Of a stretch of 64,000 nucleotides of DNA, positions 8,583 through 16,967 are shown piece by piece. The position numbers were made by a program, and so were the translations under genes. The DNA comes from Yoonia sp. R2331 (GTDB lineage: Bacteria; Pseudomonadota; Alphaproteobacteria; Rhodobacterales; Rhodobacteraceae), in assembly GCF_041103235.1 (NCBI RefSeq), contig NZ_JBGCUN010000001.1, positions 1,488,001 to 1,552,000 of the forward strand, read 5' to 3'. Under the pieces are notes generated by a model. The model ran no database searches, was not told where the DNA came from, and saw only the letters and a program-made list of their open reading frames with translations. The first letter of the stretch is position 1. The number at the start of each line of letters is the position of its first letter.

Positions 8583-9953
8583 TTAGCTGGCCTTGGCTTC
8601 GTCCAGCGTCTGACGACGATCTGAAAGTTCTTCTGCCACCAGAAACGCGAGCTCTAGCGATTGGCTGGCGTTCAGACGCGGATCGCAGGCCGTGTGATAC
8701 CGGCTTGAAAGGTCTTCGTCCGTGACCGCGCGCACACCACCAGTGCATTCGGTGACATCCTTCCCGGTCATCTCGAAATGCACGCCGCCGGGGATGGTGC
8801 CCTCTGCCTTGTGCACACCAAAGAACTCGCGCACTTCACGCAGCACGCTTTCAAAGGGCCGCGTCTTGTAACCGGTGGACGACTTGATCGTGTTGCCGTG
8901 CATCGCGTCGCAGGTCCAGACCACGTTTGCGCCCTCTTCCTCGACCGCCTTGATCAGACGCGGCAAATGATCCGCCACCTGCCCGGCCCCAAAGCGCGCG
9001 ATCAGGGTCAAGCGCCCCTCTTCGTTCTCGGGGTTCAGGCTCGCCATCAGTGATTTGAGGTGACCACTGGTCATGCTCGGCCCGCACTTCAATCCAATCG
9101 GGTTTTGCACGCCCTTGCAGAACTCGACATGGGCCCCATCGGGCTGCCGCGTGCGGTCTCCGATCCAGATCATGTGGCCAGACCCTGCCAACCACTTGCC
9201 GGTGGTGGAATCCACGCGGCACAGCGCCTCTTCGTATTCCAGCAGCAAGGCTTCGTGGCTGGTGAAGAACTCCACTGTCTTGAGCTCGTGATTGCTTTCG
9301 CTGGTCAGCCCTGCGGCCTCCATGAAATCGAGCGTATCGCTGATCCGCTCCGCGATATCGGCATACTTCAGCACTTCGTTGGCTGCCGTGAACCCAAGCG
9401 TCCAGGCGTGCACCTGATGCACATCCGCATAGCCACCCGTTGAAAAGGCGCGCAGCAGGTTCAGCGTGGCAGCGGCCTGCAAATAGGCCTGCGCCATCCG
9501 CTCTGGGTCCGGGATTCGCGCCTCTGGCGTGAAATCAAACCCGTTGATGATGTCACCACGGTAGCTGGGCAGTTCGACCCCATCCATCGTTTCTGTCGGC
9601 GCAGAGCGCGGCTTGGCCATCTGCCCTGCCATCCGTCCGACCTTTACGACCGGAACCTTGGCGCCATAGGTCAGCACCATTGCCATCTGCAACATCACCT
9701 TGAAGGTGTCGCGGATTCCATCTGCACCAAACTCTGCAAAGCTCTCGGCGCAGTCGCCGCCCTGCAGCAGAAACGCCTCGCCCCGGCTGACTTTGGCAAG
9801 GTGGTCTTTCAGCCGACGCGCCTCACCCGCAAAGACAAGCGGTGGATAGCTGGCAAGACGGGCCTCAACTTCGGCGAGTTTCGCCGCGTCGGTATAGTCG
9901 GGCATCTGGACCCTTGGCTTCTTGCGCCAGTCCGATTTCTGCCAGTCCGTCAT
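8583..9953 (-). CDS. aroG: Class II 3-deoxy-7-phosphoheptulonate synthase
   Basis: First enzyme of the shikimate pathway, condensing phosphoenolpyruvate and erythrose-4-phosphate; 456 aa is normal for the plant-like class II type. Recognisable segments are [76 protein letters not shown] and [18 protein letters not shown]; they carry the metal-binding Cys, His and Glu/Asp residues of the class. The start [14 protein letters not shown] at 9953 agrees with the family. A canonical promoter lies at 9997-10025. Another chorismate-pathway gene, aroQ, is in the window at 31.6 kb but is unlinked. Confidence 0.96.
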   Translation of the reverse strand: MTDWQKSDWRKKPRVQMPDYTDAAKLAEVEARLASYPPLVFAGEARRLKDHLAKVSRGEAFLLQGGDCAESFAEFGADGIRDTFKVMLQMAMVLTYGAKVPVVKVGRMAGQMAKPRSAPTETMDGVELPSYRGDIINGFDFTPEARIPDPERMAQAYLQAAATLNLLRAFSTGGYADVHQVHAWTLGFTAANEVLKYADIAERISDTLDFMEAAGLTSESNHELKTVEFFTSHEALLLEYEEALCRVDSTTGKWLAGSGHMIWIGDRTRQPDGAHVEFCKGVQNPIGLKCGPSMTSGHLKSLMASLNPENEEGRLTLIARFGAGQVADHLPRLIKAVEEEGANVVWTCDAMHGNTIKSSTGYKTRPFESVLREVREFFGVHKAEGTIPGGVHFEMTGKDVTECTGGVRAVTDEDLSSRYHTACDPRLNASQSLELAFLVAEELSDRRQTLDEAKAS

Positions 9954-9996
9954 TGTCTTGCTCCTAAGGGTTGCAAATCCGCGTTATCAGTCTGCG

Positions 9997-10025
9997 CTTA
10001 TAGCCACCTCTGCAGGCGGGGCCAA
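9997..10025 (-). promoter_or_regulatory. Sigma-70-type promoter for DAHP synthase
   Basis: On the minus strand TTGGCC (10025-10020), a 17-bp spacer and TATAAG (10002-9997) form a good housekeeping promoter. Transcription would begin near 9990, giving a leader of about 37 nt before the ATG at 9953. No attenuator-like structure is seen in that short leader. Confidence 0.6.
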
Positions 10026-10111
10026 TGGCAAATCGGCTGCGTTTGCTCTTGATCGGGCGCGTAAAAAGGTGTTGTGCTTTCCAGACTCAAAATGCCAGCA
10101 GAAAGACTTAG

Positions 10112-11113
10112 ATGCTGATCGAACCCCAAACCGTTGATGTGGACCACTCTGGCAAGCCCCGGCGCTTTGTTTTTGTGCTGCTCAATGATTTCACCATGCT
10201 GTGCTTTGCTGCGGCCATCGAATGTCTGCGCATCGCCAATCGCACAGCAGGTAAAACGCTCTATAGCTGGCAAATTCTAGCCGAAGACGGCCAACCGGCG
10301 ACCTGTTCGAACGGCTGCACCTTTCAGGTTGACGATGGGCTGATCGAACTCGACCGCGACGACACGATCATGCTGTGTGGCGGTGTGAACATCCAGCACG
10401 CCACCAACAAGAAAGTACTGAACTGGGTCCGCCGTGAGGCGCGGCGCGGTGTGACCATGGCGGGCCTCTGCACTGCTGGCTTCACAATGGCCCGCGCCGG
10501 CCTGCTAAACGGCAAAAAGGCTACGATCCACTGGGAAAATCAGGACAGCTTTGTCGAGGAATTTGAAGATGTAACCCTGACCAAGTCGATCTACGTGATC
10601 GACGGCAACCGGATCACCACCGCCGGTGGCACCGCCTCGGTCGACTTGATGCTCAAGCTTGTCGCAGAGGATCATGGAGAGGAATTGGCAACCGCCGTGG
10701 CTGATATTCTGATCTATTCCTCGATCCGCACCGATCAGGACACGCAACGCCTTTCGATTCCGACCCGCATCGGTGTGCGCCATCCAAAACTGTCGCGTGT
10801 CATCCAGATGATGGAACAAAACCTCGAAGAGCCGATCAGCCCGGCGATCCTCGCCCAAGAGGTGGGCATGTCGACCCGTCAGCTTGAGCGTCTGTTCCGC
10901 CGCTACCTGTCGCGCAGCCCGAAACGGTACTACATGGAATTGCGCCTGCAAAAGGCCCGCAACTTACTGATGCAGACCGACATGACAGTGATCAATGTGG
11001 CCCTTGCCTGCGGCTTTGCCTCACCTTCGCATTTCTCCAAATGCTACCGGTCGCACTATAAAACCACGCCTTATCGCGAGCGCGGTTCACAGTCGTCGCG
11101 CTTGTCGATCTGA
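10112..11113 (+). CDS. GlxA-family AraC-type transcriptional regulator
   Basis: A 333-aa regulator with an N-terminal DJ-1/PfpI-like ligand domain (about residues 12-190) and a C-terminal AraC-type double helix-turn-helix (about 225-325). The first part contains RFVFVLLNDFTMLCFAAAIECLRIANR and the nucleophile-elbow-like AGLCTAGFTMA. The HTH part is shown by GMSTRQLERLFRRYLSRSPKRYY and INVALACGFASPSHFSKCYR. It resembles the GbdR/CdhR/ArgR group controlling quaternary amine or arginine catabolism in pseudomonads, but no such catabolic genes adjoin it, so the effector is unknown. The start follows GAAAG at 6 nt. Confidence 0.88.
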   Translation: MLIEPQTVDVDHSGKPRRFVFVLLNDFTMLCFAAAIECLRIANRTAGKTLYSWQILAEDGQPATCSNGCTFQVDDGLIELDRDDTIMLCGGVNIQHATNKKVLNWVRREARRGVTMAGLCTAGFTMARAGLLNGKKATIHWENQDSFVEEFEDVTLTKSIYVIDGNRITTAGGTASVDLMLKLVAEDHGEELATAVADILIYSSIRTDQDTQRLSIPTRIGVRHPKLSRVIQMMEQNLEEPISPAILAQEVGMSTRQLERLFRRYLSRSPKRYYMELRLQKARNLLMQTDMTVINVALACGFASPSHFSKCYRSHYKTTPYRERGSQSSRLSI

Positions 11114-11170
11114 TCGCGCAAGGCGGGGGGTCTGGTTGCCCTAGCCTAGACAGGTGCAGTCTCTCCATGG

Positions 11171-11200
11171 TCAAATGCCGCATATTTATGCGACATTTGA
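11171..11200. promoter_or_regulatory. 30-bp near-perfect dyad, candidate operator
   Basis: Two 14-bp arms, TCAAATGCCGCATA and TATGCGACATTTGA, flank a central TT; the arms are complementary except for one C/A pair. The dyad ends 19 bp before the amidase start at 11220 and overlaps the place where its promoter and leader should lie. It is not followed by a T-run and precedes the gene, so an operator is more likely than a terminator. The cognate regulator is unknown; the GlxA-type regulator upstream is one candidate. Confidence 0.5.
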
Positions 11201-11219
11201 TGATTTTGGGGGATTTAAT

Positions 11220-12170
11220 ATGCTGACCAGCCGTCTTTTCGTGGGTAATGCCCGCCTTGCACGCGCTGCCGACAATGCCCCGCCGATGCGCCGGGGCGAG
11301 AATGACGCGGCCGCAGTGCGCTTGCTGCAACAGGCCTTGCAGGATCTGCGTATCGCGACGCTGCGCCGCAGCCAGACCGCAGACGGTATGCTGGATGGGG
11401 GTTATGGCTCTGAAACCTTCGAGGCCGTGCGCAAATTCCAAGAAGACAACGGTCTGACTTCAAATGGCCGCTCAGGTGACGGGATCGCTGGTCGCGACAC
11501 ACTTGGCCTGCTCGATGATCTGGCCACCCGTGCTCATCTGGCCCCCCGCTCTGTGGCCGTGGCAGCTGCCGCGCCACCCCCAACCGAAACGCAAGACACC
11601 TTATCAGTGACCACACCGCGCATTCCCAGTGCCGCCGTCATGCGCCGTGAATACGGGCGTTTTGTTGAAAGCGGCGGCAAGCCCTGCCGCTCACCCGGTG
11701 CCAGCGGTGACGGGATCACCAATCAATGTGCGATCCGTCTGTCAGTGGCACTTGGCCGTGCTGGCATTGGCTTTCACATGCGGGCCGCACAGGGTGTTCG
11801 GCTTATTGTGCACCGCGCCAACCACCGCGCCTGCGGCGGCCATATCGAAGTGCCCCATGACGCTCGCGCGCAGCGGGTGTTTGACCATATCAGCTCGTTC
11901 TGGCGGTTCACCCGCTACACCATCACCCGCGACCGAACCGGCGCATCGGTCTATGATCTGGTCTCTGGCACGCCCGGCATCGTTTTCTTCGACAACATCG
12001 GCGAATCCTCTGCCACGGCGGGTGGGGATCACATTGATTTCTTTGACGGCCACCGTATCATGAATGATGAACTAAACTATGCCGCCCCCGGCGAACCGCG
12101 CGGCCGCAATCCCAATACGACTTTCGTGGCCACCCGTACGGCGATCCACTTTTTACCGATCAACCCCTGA
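11220..12170 (+). CDS. Peptidoglycan-binding protein with Tae4-like amidase domain
   Basis: A 316-aa predicted cell-wall amidase. Residues about 25-100 form a PG_binding_1-type repeat (AVRLLQQALQDL, GYGSETFEAVRKFQEDNGL, GRDTLGLL). After an Ala/Pro/Thr-rich linker (about 110-135) comes a domain like the type VI secretion amidase effector 4 (Tae4) family. NQCAIRLSVAL gives the presumed nucleophile C170, and GGDHIDFFDGH gives H271 and D273. Tae4 enzymes cleave the gamma-D-Glu to mDAP bond of peptidoglycan. The start at 11220 has GGGGGA 7 nt upstream. No signal peptide is evident, and no Tai4-like immunity gene or secretion gene adjoins it, so the delivery route and role (effector or housekeeping) are open. 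Confidence 0.72.
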   Translation: MLTSRLFVGNARLARAADNAPPMRRGENDAAAVRLLQQALQDLRIATLRRSQTADGMLDGGYGSETFEAVRKFQEDNGLTSNGRSGDGIAGRDTLGLLDDLATRAHLAPRSVAVAAAAPPPTETQDTLSVTTPRIPSAAVMRREYGRFVESGGKPCRSPGASGDGITNQCAIRLSVALGRAGIGFHMRAAQGVRLIVHRANHRACGGHIEVPHDARAQRVFDHISSFWRFTRYTITRDRTGASVYDLVSGTPGIVFFDNIGESSATAGGDHIDFFDGHRIMNDELNYAAPGEPRGRNPNTTFVATRTAIHFLPINP

Positions 12171-12174
12171 CAAA

Positions 12175-12188
12175 GGCACAATCGTGCC
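12175..12188 (+). terminator. Weak hairpin after the amidase gene
   Basis: GGCAC-AATC-GTGCC begins 5 bp after the amidase stop and is followed by GGTTTG. The stem is only 5 bp and the T-run is short, so termination would be weak at best. Confidence 0.3.
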
Positions 12189-12307
12189 GGTTTGACCTAG
12201 GGTTTCTGCCAAAATCGGGCGATTTGCCTCTTGATGTCGCTTCACATCCCCTGACGTGCTGCTAATCTGCGCGACAGGATAACGAGTATCCAATAGGGAG
12301 AAAACAA

Positions 12308-13498
12308 ATGAAAAAACTGATGATGGCCACTGCGGCCACCGCACTGATGGCAACTGGCGCGATGGCCGATGGCCACACCGGTGATGTCAAAATTGGGATC
12401 ATCCTGGGCTTCACTGGTCCGCTTGAATCCATCACACCAGCCATGGGCGCTGGCGCTGAACTGGCAATCGCCGAAGTCAACGCCGCGGGCACGCTGCTTG
12501 ACGGTGCTTCTGTCGAAGGTATCCGCGCAGACAGTACCTGCATTGACGCAGGTGCCGCACAGACAGCGGCTGAACGCCTTGTCACATCCGATGGCGTCAA
12601 CGCCATCATGGGCGCTGACTGCTCGGGCGTGACCGGTGCGATCCTGCAGAACGTCGCACGCCCCAATGGAGTTGTGATGATTTCGCCCTCTGCAACATCT
12701 CCGGGCCTGTCCACTGCTGAAGACGATGGCCTCTTCTTCCGAACCGCGCCTTCTGACGCACGTCAGGGCGTTGTGATGACCGAGGTCATCATGGACCGCG
12801 GCATCAAAGAAGTGGCGCTGACCTACACCAACAACGACTATGGCAAAGGTCTGGCCGACAGCTTCCAGGCTGCGTTCGAAGCCGCTGGCGGCACCGTCAC
12901 CATCTCGACCGCGCACGAAGACGGCAAGGCCGACTATTCCTCGGAAGTCGCTGAACTCGACGCCGCAGGCGGTGAAGTCCTCGTTGTGGCCGGTTACACC
13001 GACCAGGGCGGCAAAGGGATCATCCAATCCTCGCTCGACACCGGAGCATTTGAAACCTTCGTGCTGCCCGACGGCATGGTGGGTCAGCAGTTGGTTGACG
13101 ACATCGGTGACGCACTATCCGGTTCCTTCGGCCAGTTCCCCGGCACCGACAGCGCAGGCGCTGAAATGTTCCTTGAGCTGGCAACCGACTTTGACGGCAC
13201 CGGCGCTTTCGCCCCCGAAAGCTATGACGCTGCTGCTCTGATCATGCTGGCGATGGAAGCTGCAGGCTCTAACCAGTCCGCTGACTTCAAAGACCACGTC
13301 ATGGACGTCGCCAACGCACCGGGCACCGAAATCTTCCCTGGTGAGCTTGCCAAAGCCATCGAGCTGCTGAAAGCAGGCGAAGACATCGACTACGTCGGCG
13401 CCACAGCGGTTGAGCTAATCGGACCGGGTGAATCCGCAGGTAACTACCGCGAGATCGAAATCGGCGACGGTGCGATCAACACAGTCAAGTTCCGCTAA
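12308..13498 (+). CDS. livJ: Branched-chain amino-acid ABC transporter substrate-binding protein
   Basis: A 396-aa periplasmic binding protein of the Leu/Ile/Val (type I) class. A signal peptide ends at AMADGHTG (about residue 21). The mature part begins VKIGIILGFTGPLESITPAMGAGAELAIAEVNAAG, typical of LivJ/LivK, and includes the ligand loop SPSATSPGL and the hinge-region YTNNDYGKGLAD. The start has TAGGGAG upstream. It is the first gene of a seven-gene transporter operon and is separated from livG by a hairpin that probably raises its expression relative to the membrane genes. The true ligand may be another amino acid or amide; sequence alone does not decide this. Confidence 0.9.
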   Translation: MKKLMMATAATALMATGAMADGHTGDVKIGIILGFTGPLESITPAMGAGAELAIAEVNAAGTLLDGASVEGIRADSTCIDAGAAQTAAERLVTSDGVNAIMGADCSGVTGAILQNVARPNGVVMISPSATSPGLSTAEDDGLFFRTAPSDARQGVVMTEVIMDRGIKEVALTYTNNDYGKGLADSFQAAFEAAGGTVTISTAHEDGKADYSSEVAELDAAGGEVLVVAGYTDQGGKGIIQSSLDTGAFETFVLPDGMVGQQLVDDIGDALSGSFGQFPGTDSAGAEMFLELATDFDGTGAFAPESYDAAALIMLAMEAAGSNQSADFKDHVMDVANAPGTEIFPGELAKAIELLKAGEDIDYVGATAVELIGPGESAGNYREIEIGDGAINTVKFR

Positions 13499-13516
13499 TC
13501 TGGCGGTCTGAAAACG

Positions 13517-13545
13517 AAACGGCGCGGAGTTTTTCCGCGCCGTTT
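13517..13545 (+). terminator. Attenuator-like hairpin between livJ and livG
   Basis: A perfect 12-bp stem (AAACGGCGCGGA pairing with TCCGCGCCGTTT) closes a GTTTT loop 18 bp after the livJ stop. Only a short, interrupted T-run follows. Such hairpins after binding-protein genes act as partial terminators or protect the upstream mRNA, giving excess binding protein over permease. Confidence 0.7.
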
Positions 13546-13585
13546 CTGCAAGTTATGACGTGTTTTTCATGTGTACGGGGGCGGC

Positions 13586-14371
13586 ATGATCGTTGTTGAA
13601 AATCTGGTGAAAACCTTTGGCGGCTTTCACGCCGTGGATGGGGCATCCTTATCGATCACTGAAGGGTCAATCACCGGATTGATTGGCCCAAACGGGGCCG
13701 GAAAAACCACACTTTTCAACGTGATCGCGGGCGTTCTTCAACCCACCTCCGGTCGGGTGAAAATGGCGGGCGAAGACATTACCGGATTGCCGCCACACGA
13801 ATTATTCCACAAAGGTCTGCTGCGCACTTTCCAGATCGCGCATGAATTTTCGTCCATGTCCTGCCGCGAAAACCTGATGATGGTGCCCGGTGCCCAATCG
13901 GGTGAGGCGCTGTGGAACACGTGGTTTGGCCGCAAACGCATCGCCGACGAAGAACGCGCCCTGCGTGCAAAGGCCGATGAGGTGCTTGAATTTCTGACCA
14001 TCGAACATCTGGCCGACCACAAGGCGGGCCAGGTATCCGGAGGACAAAAGAAACTTTTGGAACTGGGCCGCACCATGATGGTCGACGCCCGCATCGTCTT
14101 TCTGGACGAGGTTGGTGCAGGCGTGAACCGCACCCTGCTGAACACCATCGGCGACGCCATCATCCGCCTGAACGAAGAACGCGGTTATACTTTCGTGGTG
14201 ATCGAACACGACATGGATTTCATCGGCAGGCTCTGCGACCCAGTGATTTGCATGGCAGAAGGCAAAGTCCTCGCCGAAGGCACGCTGGACGAAATCAAGG
14301 CCAACGAACAGGTGATCGAGGCCTATCTGGGCACCGGCCTGAAGAACAAAGATCAGGTGGCAACGGTATGA
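13586..14371 (+). CDS. livG: Branched-chain amino-acid ABC transporter ATPase LivG
   Basis: Cytosolic ATPase subunit (261 aa from the ATG at 13586; a GTG at 13571 is less likely because GGGGGCGGC sits just before the ATG). Walker A is GPNGAGKTT (about residues 32-40), the signature is VSGGQKKLLELGR, Walker B is ARIVFLDEVGAGVN and the switch histidine is in VVIEHDMDFI. The GAGVN after Walker B and the length mark the LivG rather than LivF class. It overlaps livF by 4 nt (ATGA), implying coupled translation. Confidence 0.93.
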   Translation: MIVVENLVKTFGGFHAVDGASLSITEGSITGLIGPNGAGKTTLFNVIAGVLQPTSGRVKMAGEDITGLPPHELFHKGLLRTFQIAHEFSSMSCRENLMMVPGAQSGEALWNTWFGRKRIADEERALRAKADEVLEFLTIEHLADHKAGQVSGGQKKLLELGRTMMVDARIVFLDEVGAGVNRTLLNTIGDAIIRLNEERGYTFVVIEHDMDFIGRLCDPVICMAEGKVLAEGTLDEIKANEQVIEAYLGTGLKNKDQVATV

Positions 14372-15192
14372 GCGACAACCCCTATCAGGATGGCCGTGGC
14401 AACAAGGATGCAAGCCTTGGCCGCGACAGCACCAGCACCGCCGACCCCGTGCGCCAATCCGGCCCCACGACCACCGCCAGCGATGCGCCCTTTCTGATCG
14501 GTGACGCCATGACCGGCGGATACGGCAAAGGGCCAGACATCCTGCACGACTGCACCATCGCCGTGAACCCCGGCGAGATTGCCGTGATCGTCGGCCCCAA
14601 TGGCGCGGGCAAATCCACCGCGATGAAGGCGGTGTTCGGGATGCTCAACATCCACACCGGTCGCGTGGTGCTGGATGGGGAAGACATCACCGCCCTTTCG
14701 CCGCAGGACCGCGTTGTGAAAGGCATGGGTTTTGTGCCGCAAACCTCCAACATTTTCACCTCGATGACGGTGGAAGAGAACCTTGAGATGGGGGCGTTCA
14801 TCCGGCGCGATGATTTTTCGGATACGATGGCGCAGATCTATGACCTCTTCCCGATCCTCAAGGAAAAGCGCCTGCAGCCTGCCGGCGAACTCTCTGGCGG
14901 CCAACGCCAGCAGGTTGCCGTGGGCCGTGCGCTGATGACCCAGCCCAAGGTGTTGATGCTCGATGAACCCACCGCCGGTGTCAGCCCGATTGTGATGGAC
15001 GAACTTTTCGACCGCATTATCGAGGTCGCACGCACCGGCATTCCAATCCTGATGGTCGAACAAAACGCCCGCCAAGCACTTGAAATCGCAGACAAGGGCT
15101 ATGTGCTGGTGCAGGGCCGCAATGCCCACACCGGAACCGGAAAAGAGCTTTTGGCCGATGACGATGTCCGGCGGAGCTTTCTGGGCGGATGA
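14368..15192 (+). CDS. livF: Branched-chain amino-acid ABC transporter ATPase LivF
   Basis: Second ATPase subunit, 274 aa. Walker A is GPNGAGKST, the signature LSGGQRQQVAVGRALM, Walker B KVLMLDEPTAGVSP and the H-loop position is occupied by glutamine in LMVEQNARQ, as is normal for LivF. The first ~45 residues (SDNPYQDGRGNKDASLG and on) are Ser/Thr/Asp-rich and absent from the usual ~235-aa LivF, so this is an N-terminal extension of unknown role. The start overlaps the livG stop in ATGA, and the following small gene starts within its stop codon (GGATGATGG). Confidence 0.92.
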   Translation: MSDNPYQDGRGNKDASLGRDSTSTADPVRQSGPTTTASDAPFLIGDAMTGGYGKGPDILHDCTIAVNPGEIAVIVGPNGAGKSTAMKAVFGMLNIHTGRVVLDGEDITALSPQDRVVKGMGFVPQTSNIFTSMTVEENLEMGAFIRRDDFSDTMAQIYDLFPILKEKRLQPAGELSGGQRQQVAVGRALMTQPKVLMLDEPTAGVSPIVMDELFDRIIEVARTGIPILMVEQNARQALEIADKGYVLVQGRNAHTGTGKELLADDDVRRSFLGG

Positions 15193-15620
15193 TGGCGCTT
15201 GCGGCACATGCGGGACGCTCCGCGGGGGATTATTTCGGCCAGAAGAAGCTGGGACTGGCACTTTGCTGTCTGGCCTCTGGTGCGGTGGCCGAGGGCCGCA
15301 ACGACCCCTTCATGCGCTGCACGTTTGACGATGACCGTATTGTCGTGCTGGCCGAACAGGGCGACGGGTTTGAATGGCGCGAAGGCGATTTTGCCGCGGC
15401 CATCGTGCCCGAAAGCCCGCGCACCGGCGACGATCCGATCATGACCTTCCTTCTGCCCAACGCCGACCCCGAACGCATCGACGTCTTTCTGGGCTGGTAT
15501 GGCGACACCGTCGTGCCCGATCGCGTGGGCGAGGCGATGTTGAGCCGCACGATTTTTGACGACGCAGGCCGGTTGGTAACGGCGACAACCCAAGGCCAGT
15601 GCGAGGATTTCTTCGGATGA
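15189..15620 (+). CDS. Small Cys-containing protein embedded in the liv operon
   Basis: I do not recognise this 143-aa protein. A hydrophobic stretch LGLALCCLASGAVA near residues 21-34 ends in an AVA-like cleavage site, so it is probably exported. The remainder has one cysteine near its start (FMRCTFDDD) and one at its end (GQCEDFFG), suggesting a disulfide-closed beta-rich domain. The same layout recurs in the next gene (IRCAMDNG ... GTCEDH), so the two look like diverged tandem duplicates. It overlaps livF and its successor by 4 nt each, so it is translated as part of the transporter operon. A periplasmic accessory role is only inference. Confidence 0.6.
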   Translation: MMALAAHAGRSAGDYFGQKKLGLALCCLASGAVAEGRNDPFMRCTFDDDRIVVLAEQGDGFEWREGDFAAAIVPESPRTGDDPIMTFLLPNADPERIDVFLGWYGDTVVPDRVGEAMLSRTIFDDAGRLVTATTQGQCEDFFG

Positions 15621-15955
15621 TCCGCGCCGCCCTCACCTGTCTGGCCACAACAGCCCATGCCGACGATATCCGCTGTGCCATGGACAATGGCGAGGCGCTG
15701 ACCTTTGCCATAGACCGCACGCAATTCGTCGCCCCGCAAGACCCGAATGACCCGCCGCGCCGCAAGATCAGCCAGGTCAGCCTTGGCGACAAACGTTTTC
15801 CGGCAGAGCCGTTCATCATCGGCCCCGTGCGCGGTTTTCATGCGGACGGCCTTGGCGGATCATCCGTGATGTTCTCGGTCGCCGCTGACGGCTCTGCCAA
15901 ACTTGCCAATACCCGCACCGGTGAAACGCTCACCGGCACTTGTGAGGACCACTGA
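15617..15955 (+). CDS. Second small exported protein of the liv operon
   Basis: A 112-aa protein with a short but good signal peptide (MIRAALTCLATTAHA, residues 1-15) and a mature domain of about 97 residues. Cysteines occur in DIRCAMDNG and near the end in TGTCEDH, the same arrangement as in the preceding gene. The start at 15617 overlaps the upstream stop by 4 nt; an upstream in-frame start at 15599 lies inside the previous gene. livH begins 1 bp after its stop. Function unknown; its fixed place between ATPase and permease genes suggests a role with the transporter or simple co-inheritance. Confidence 0.6.
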   Translation: MIRAALTCLATTAHADDIRCAMDNGEALTFAIDRTQFVAPQDPNDPPRRKISQVSLGDKRFPAEPFIIGPVRGFHADGLGGSSVMFSVAADGSAKLANTRTGETLTGTCEDH

Positions 15956-15956
15956 C

Positions 15957-16967
15957 ATGGATTTCCTGAACGCCCTTGTGGTGCTGACCAACTTCGTGAT
16001 CGTGCCGGGCCTGGCTTACGGTGCGCAACTTGCCATCGGCGCGCTGGGGGTCACGCTGATCTATGGCATCCTGCGGTTCTCGAACTTCGCCCACGGCGAC
16101 ACGATGGCCTTTGGTACAATGGCGACGATCCTGTTTACATGGGCGTTTCAGGCGATGGGCATCAGCTTTGGCCCCTTGCCCACCGCTCTACTTGCCCTGC
16201 CCTTTGGCATCGGGGTGACGGCCCTGTTGCTCTTGTTCACCGACCGGACGGTTTATCGGTTCTACCGCCAGCAAAAGGCGAAACCGGTGATCCTCGTGAT
16301 TGTCAGCCTTGGCGTGATGTTCATCATGAACGGGTTGACCCGCTTCATCATCGGCGTGCGTGACATCAACTTTTCGGACGGCGAGCGTTTCATCATCACC
16401 GCCCGCAACTTCAAGGAAATGACCGGCCTGGACGAAGGTCTCGCCCTGAAAACCACCCAAGGGATCACCGTCGTGACCGCGCTTGTGGTCATGGTGCTGT
16501 TGTTCTGGTTCCTCAACAAAACCCGCACTGGCAAATCCATGCGCGCCTTTTCCGACAACGAAGACTTGGCACTTTTGTCAGGCATCAACCCCGAACGCGT
16601 GGTCATGGTCACATGGCTGATCGTGGCCGCGCTGGCGACCACCGCGGGCGTGCTTTATGGCCTTGATAAATCCTTCAAGGCCTTCACCTATTTCCAGCTT
16701 CTACTGCCAATCTTTGCCGCTGCAATTGTTGGCGGCCTTGGCAGCCCGATTGGCGCCATTGCCGGTGGCTTTGTCGTGGCCTTTGCCGAGGTCGCCATCA
16801 CCTACCCGCTGAAAAAGGTCCTTGGCTACTTGCTGCCTGAAAACCTTGAACCCGATGCGCTCGTGCAGCTGATTTCCACCGACTACAAGTTCGCAGTCTC
16901 CTTCGTGATCCTGATCATCGTGCTGCTGTTCAAACCCACCGGCCTCTTCAAAGGACAATCGGTATGA
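15957..16967 (+). CDS. livH: Branched-chain amino-acid ABC permease LivH
   Basis: Inner-membrane permease (336 aa) with about eight hydrophobic segments, starting MDFLNALVVLTNFVIVPGLAYGAQLAIGALGVTLIYGILRFSNFAHGD; the LRFSNFAHGD motif is diagnostic of LivH. The later EAA-like segment is SGINPERVVMVTWLIVAALATTAGVLYGL, and the C-terminus ends in LIIVLLFKPTGLFKG. The start ATG at 15957 is 1 bp beyond the preceding stop; an in-frame ATG at 15903 would lie inside the previous gene. It overlaps livM by 4 nt. Confidence 0.94.
   Translation: MDFLNALVVLTNFVIVPGLAYGAQLAIGALGVTLIYGILRFSNFAHGDTMAFGTMATILFTWAFQAMGISFGPLPTALLALPFGIGVTALLLLFTDRTVYRFYRQQKAKPVILVIVSLGVMFIMNGLTRFIIGVRDINFSDGERFIITARNFKEMTGLDEGLALKTTQGITVVTALVVMVLLFWFLNKTRTGKSMRAFSDNEDLALLSGINPERVVMVTWLIVAALATTAGVLYGLDKSFKAFTYFQLLLPIFAAAIVGGLGSPIGAIAGGFVVAFAEVAITYPLKKVLGYLLPENLEPDALVQLISTDYKFAVSFVILIIVLLFKPTGLFKGQSV

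Noticed and set aside
14353-15261. 302-residue minus-strand frame
   Set aside because: Antisense shadow of livF, with His/Val/Asp-rich shadow composition.
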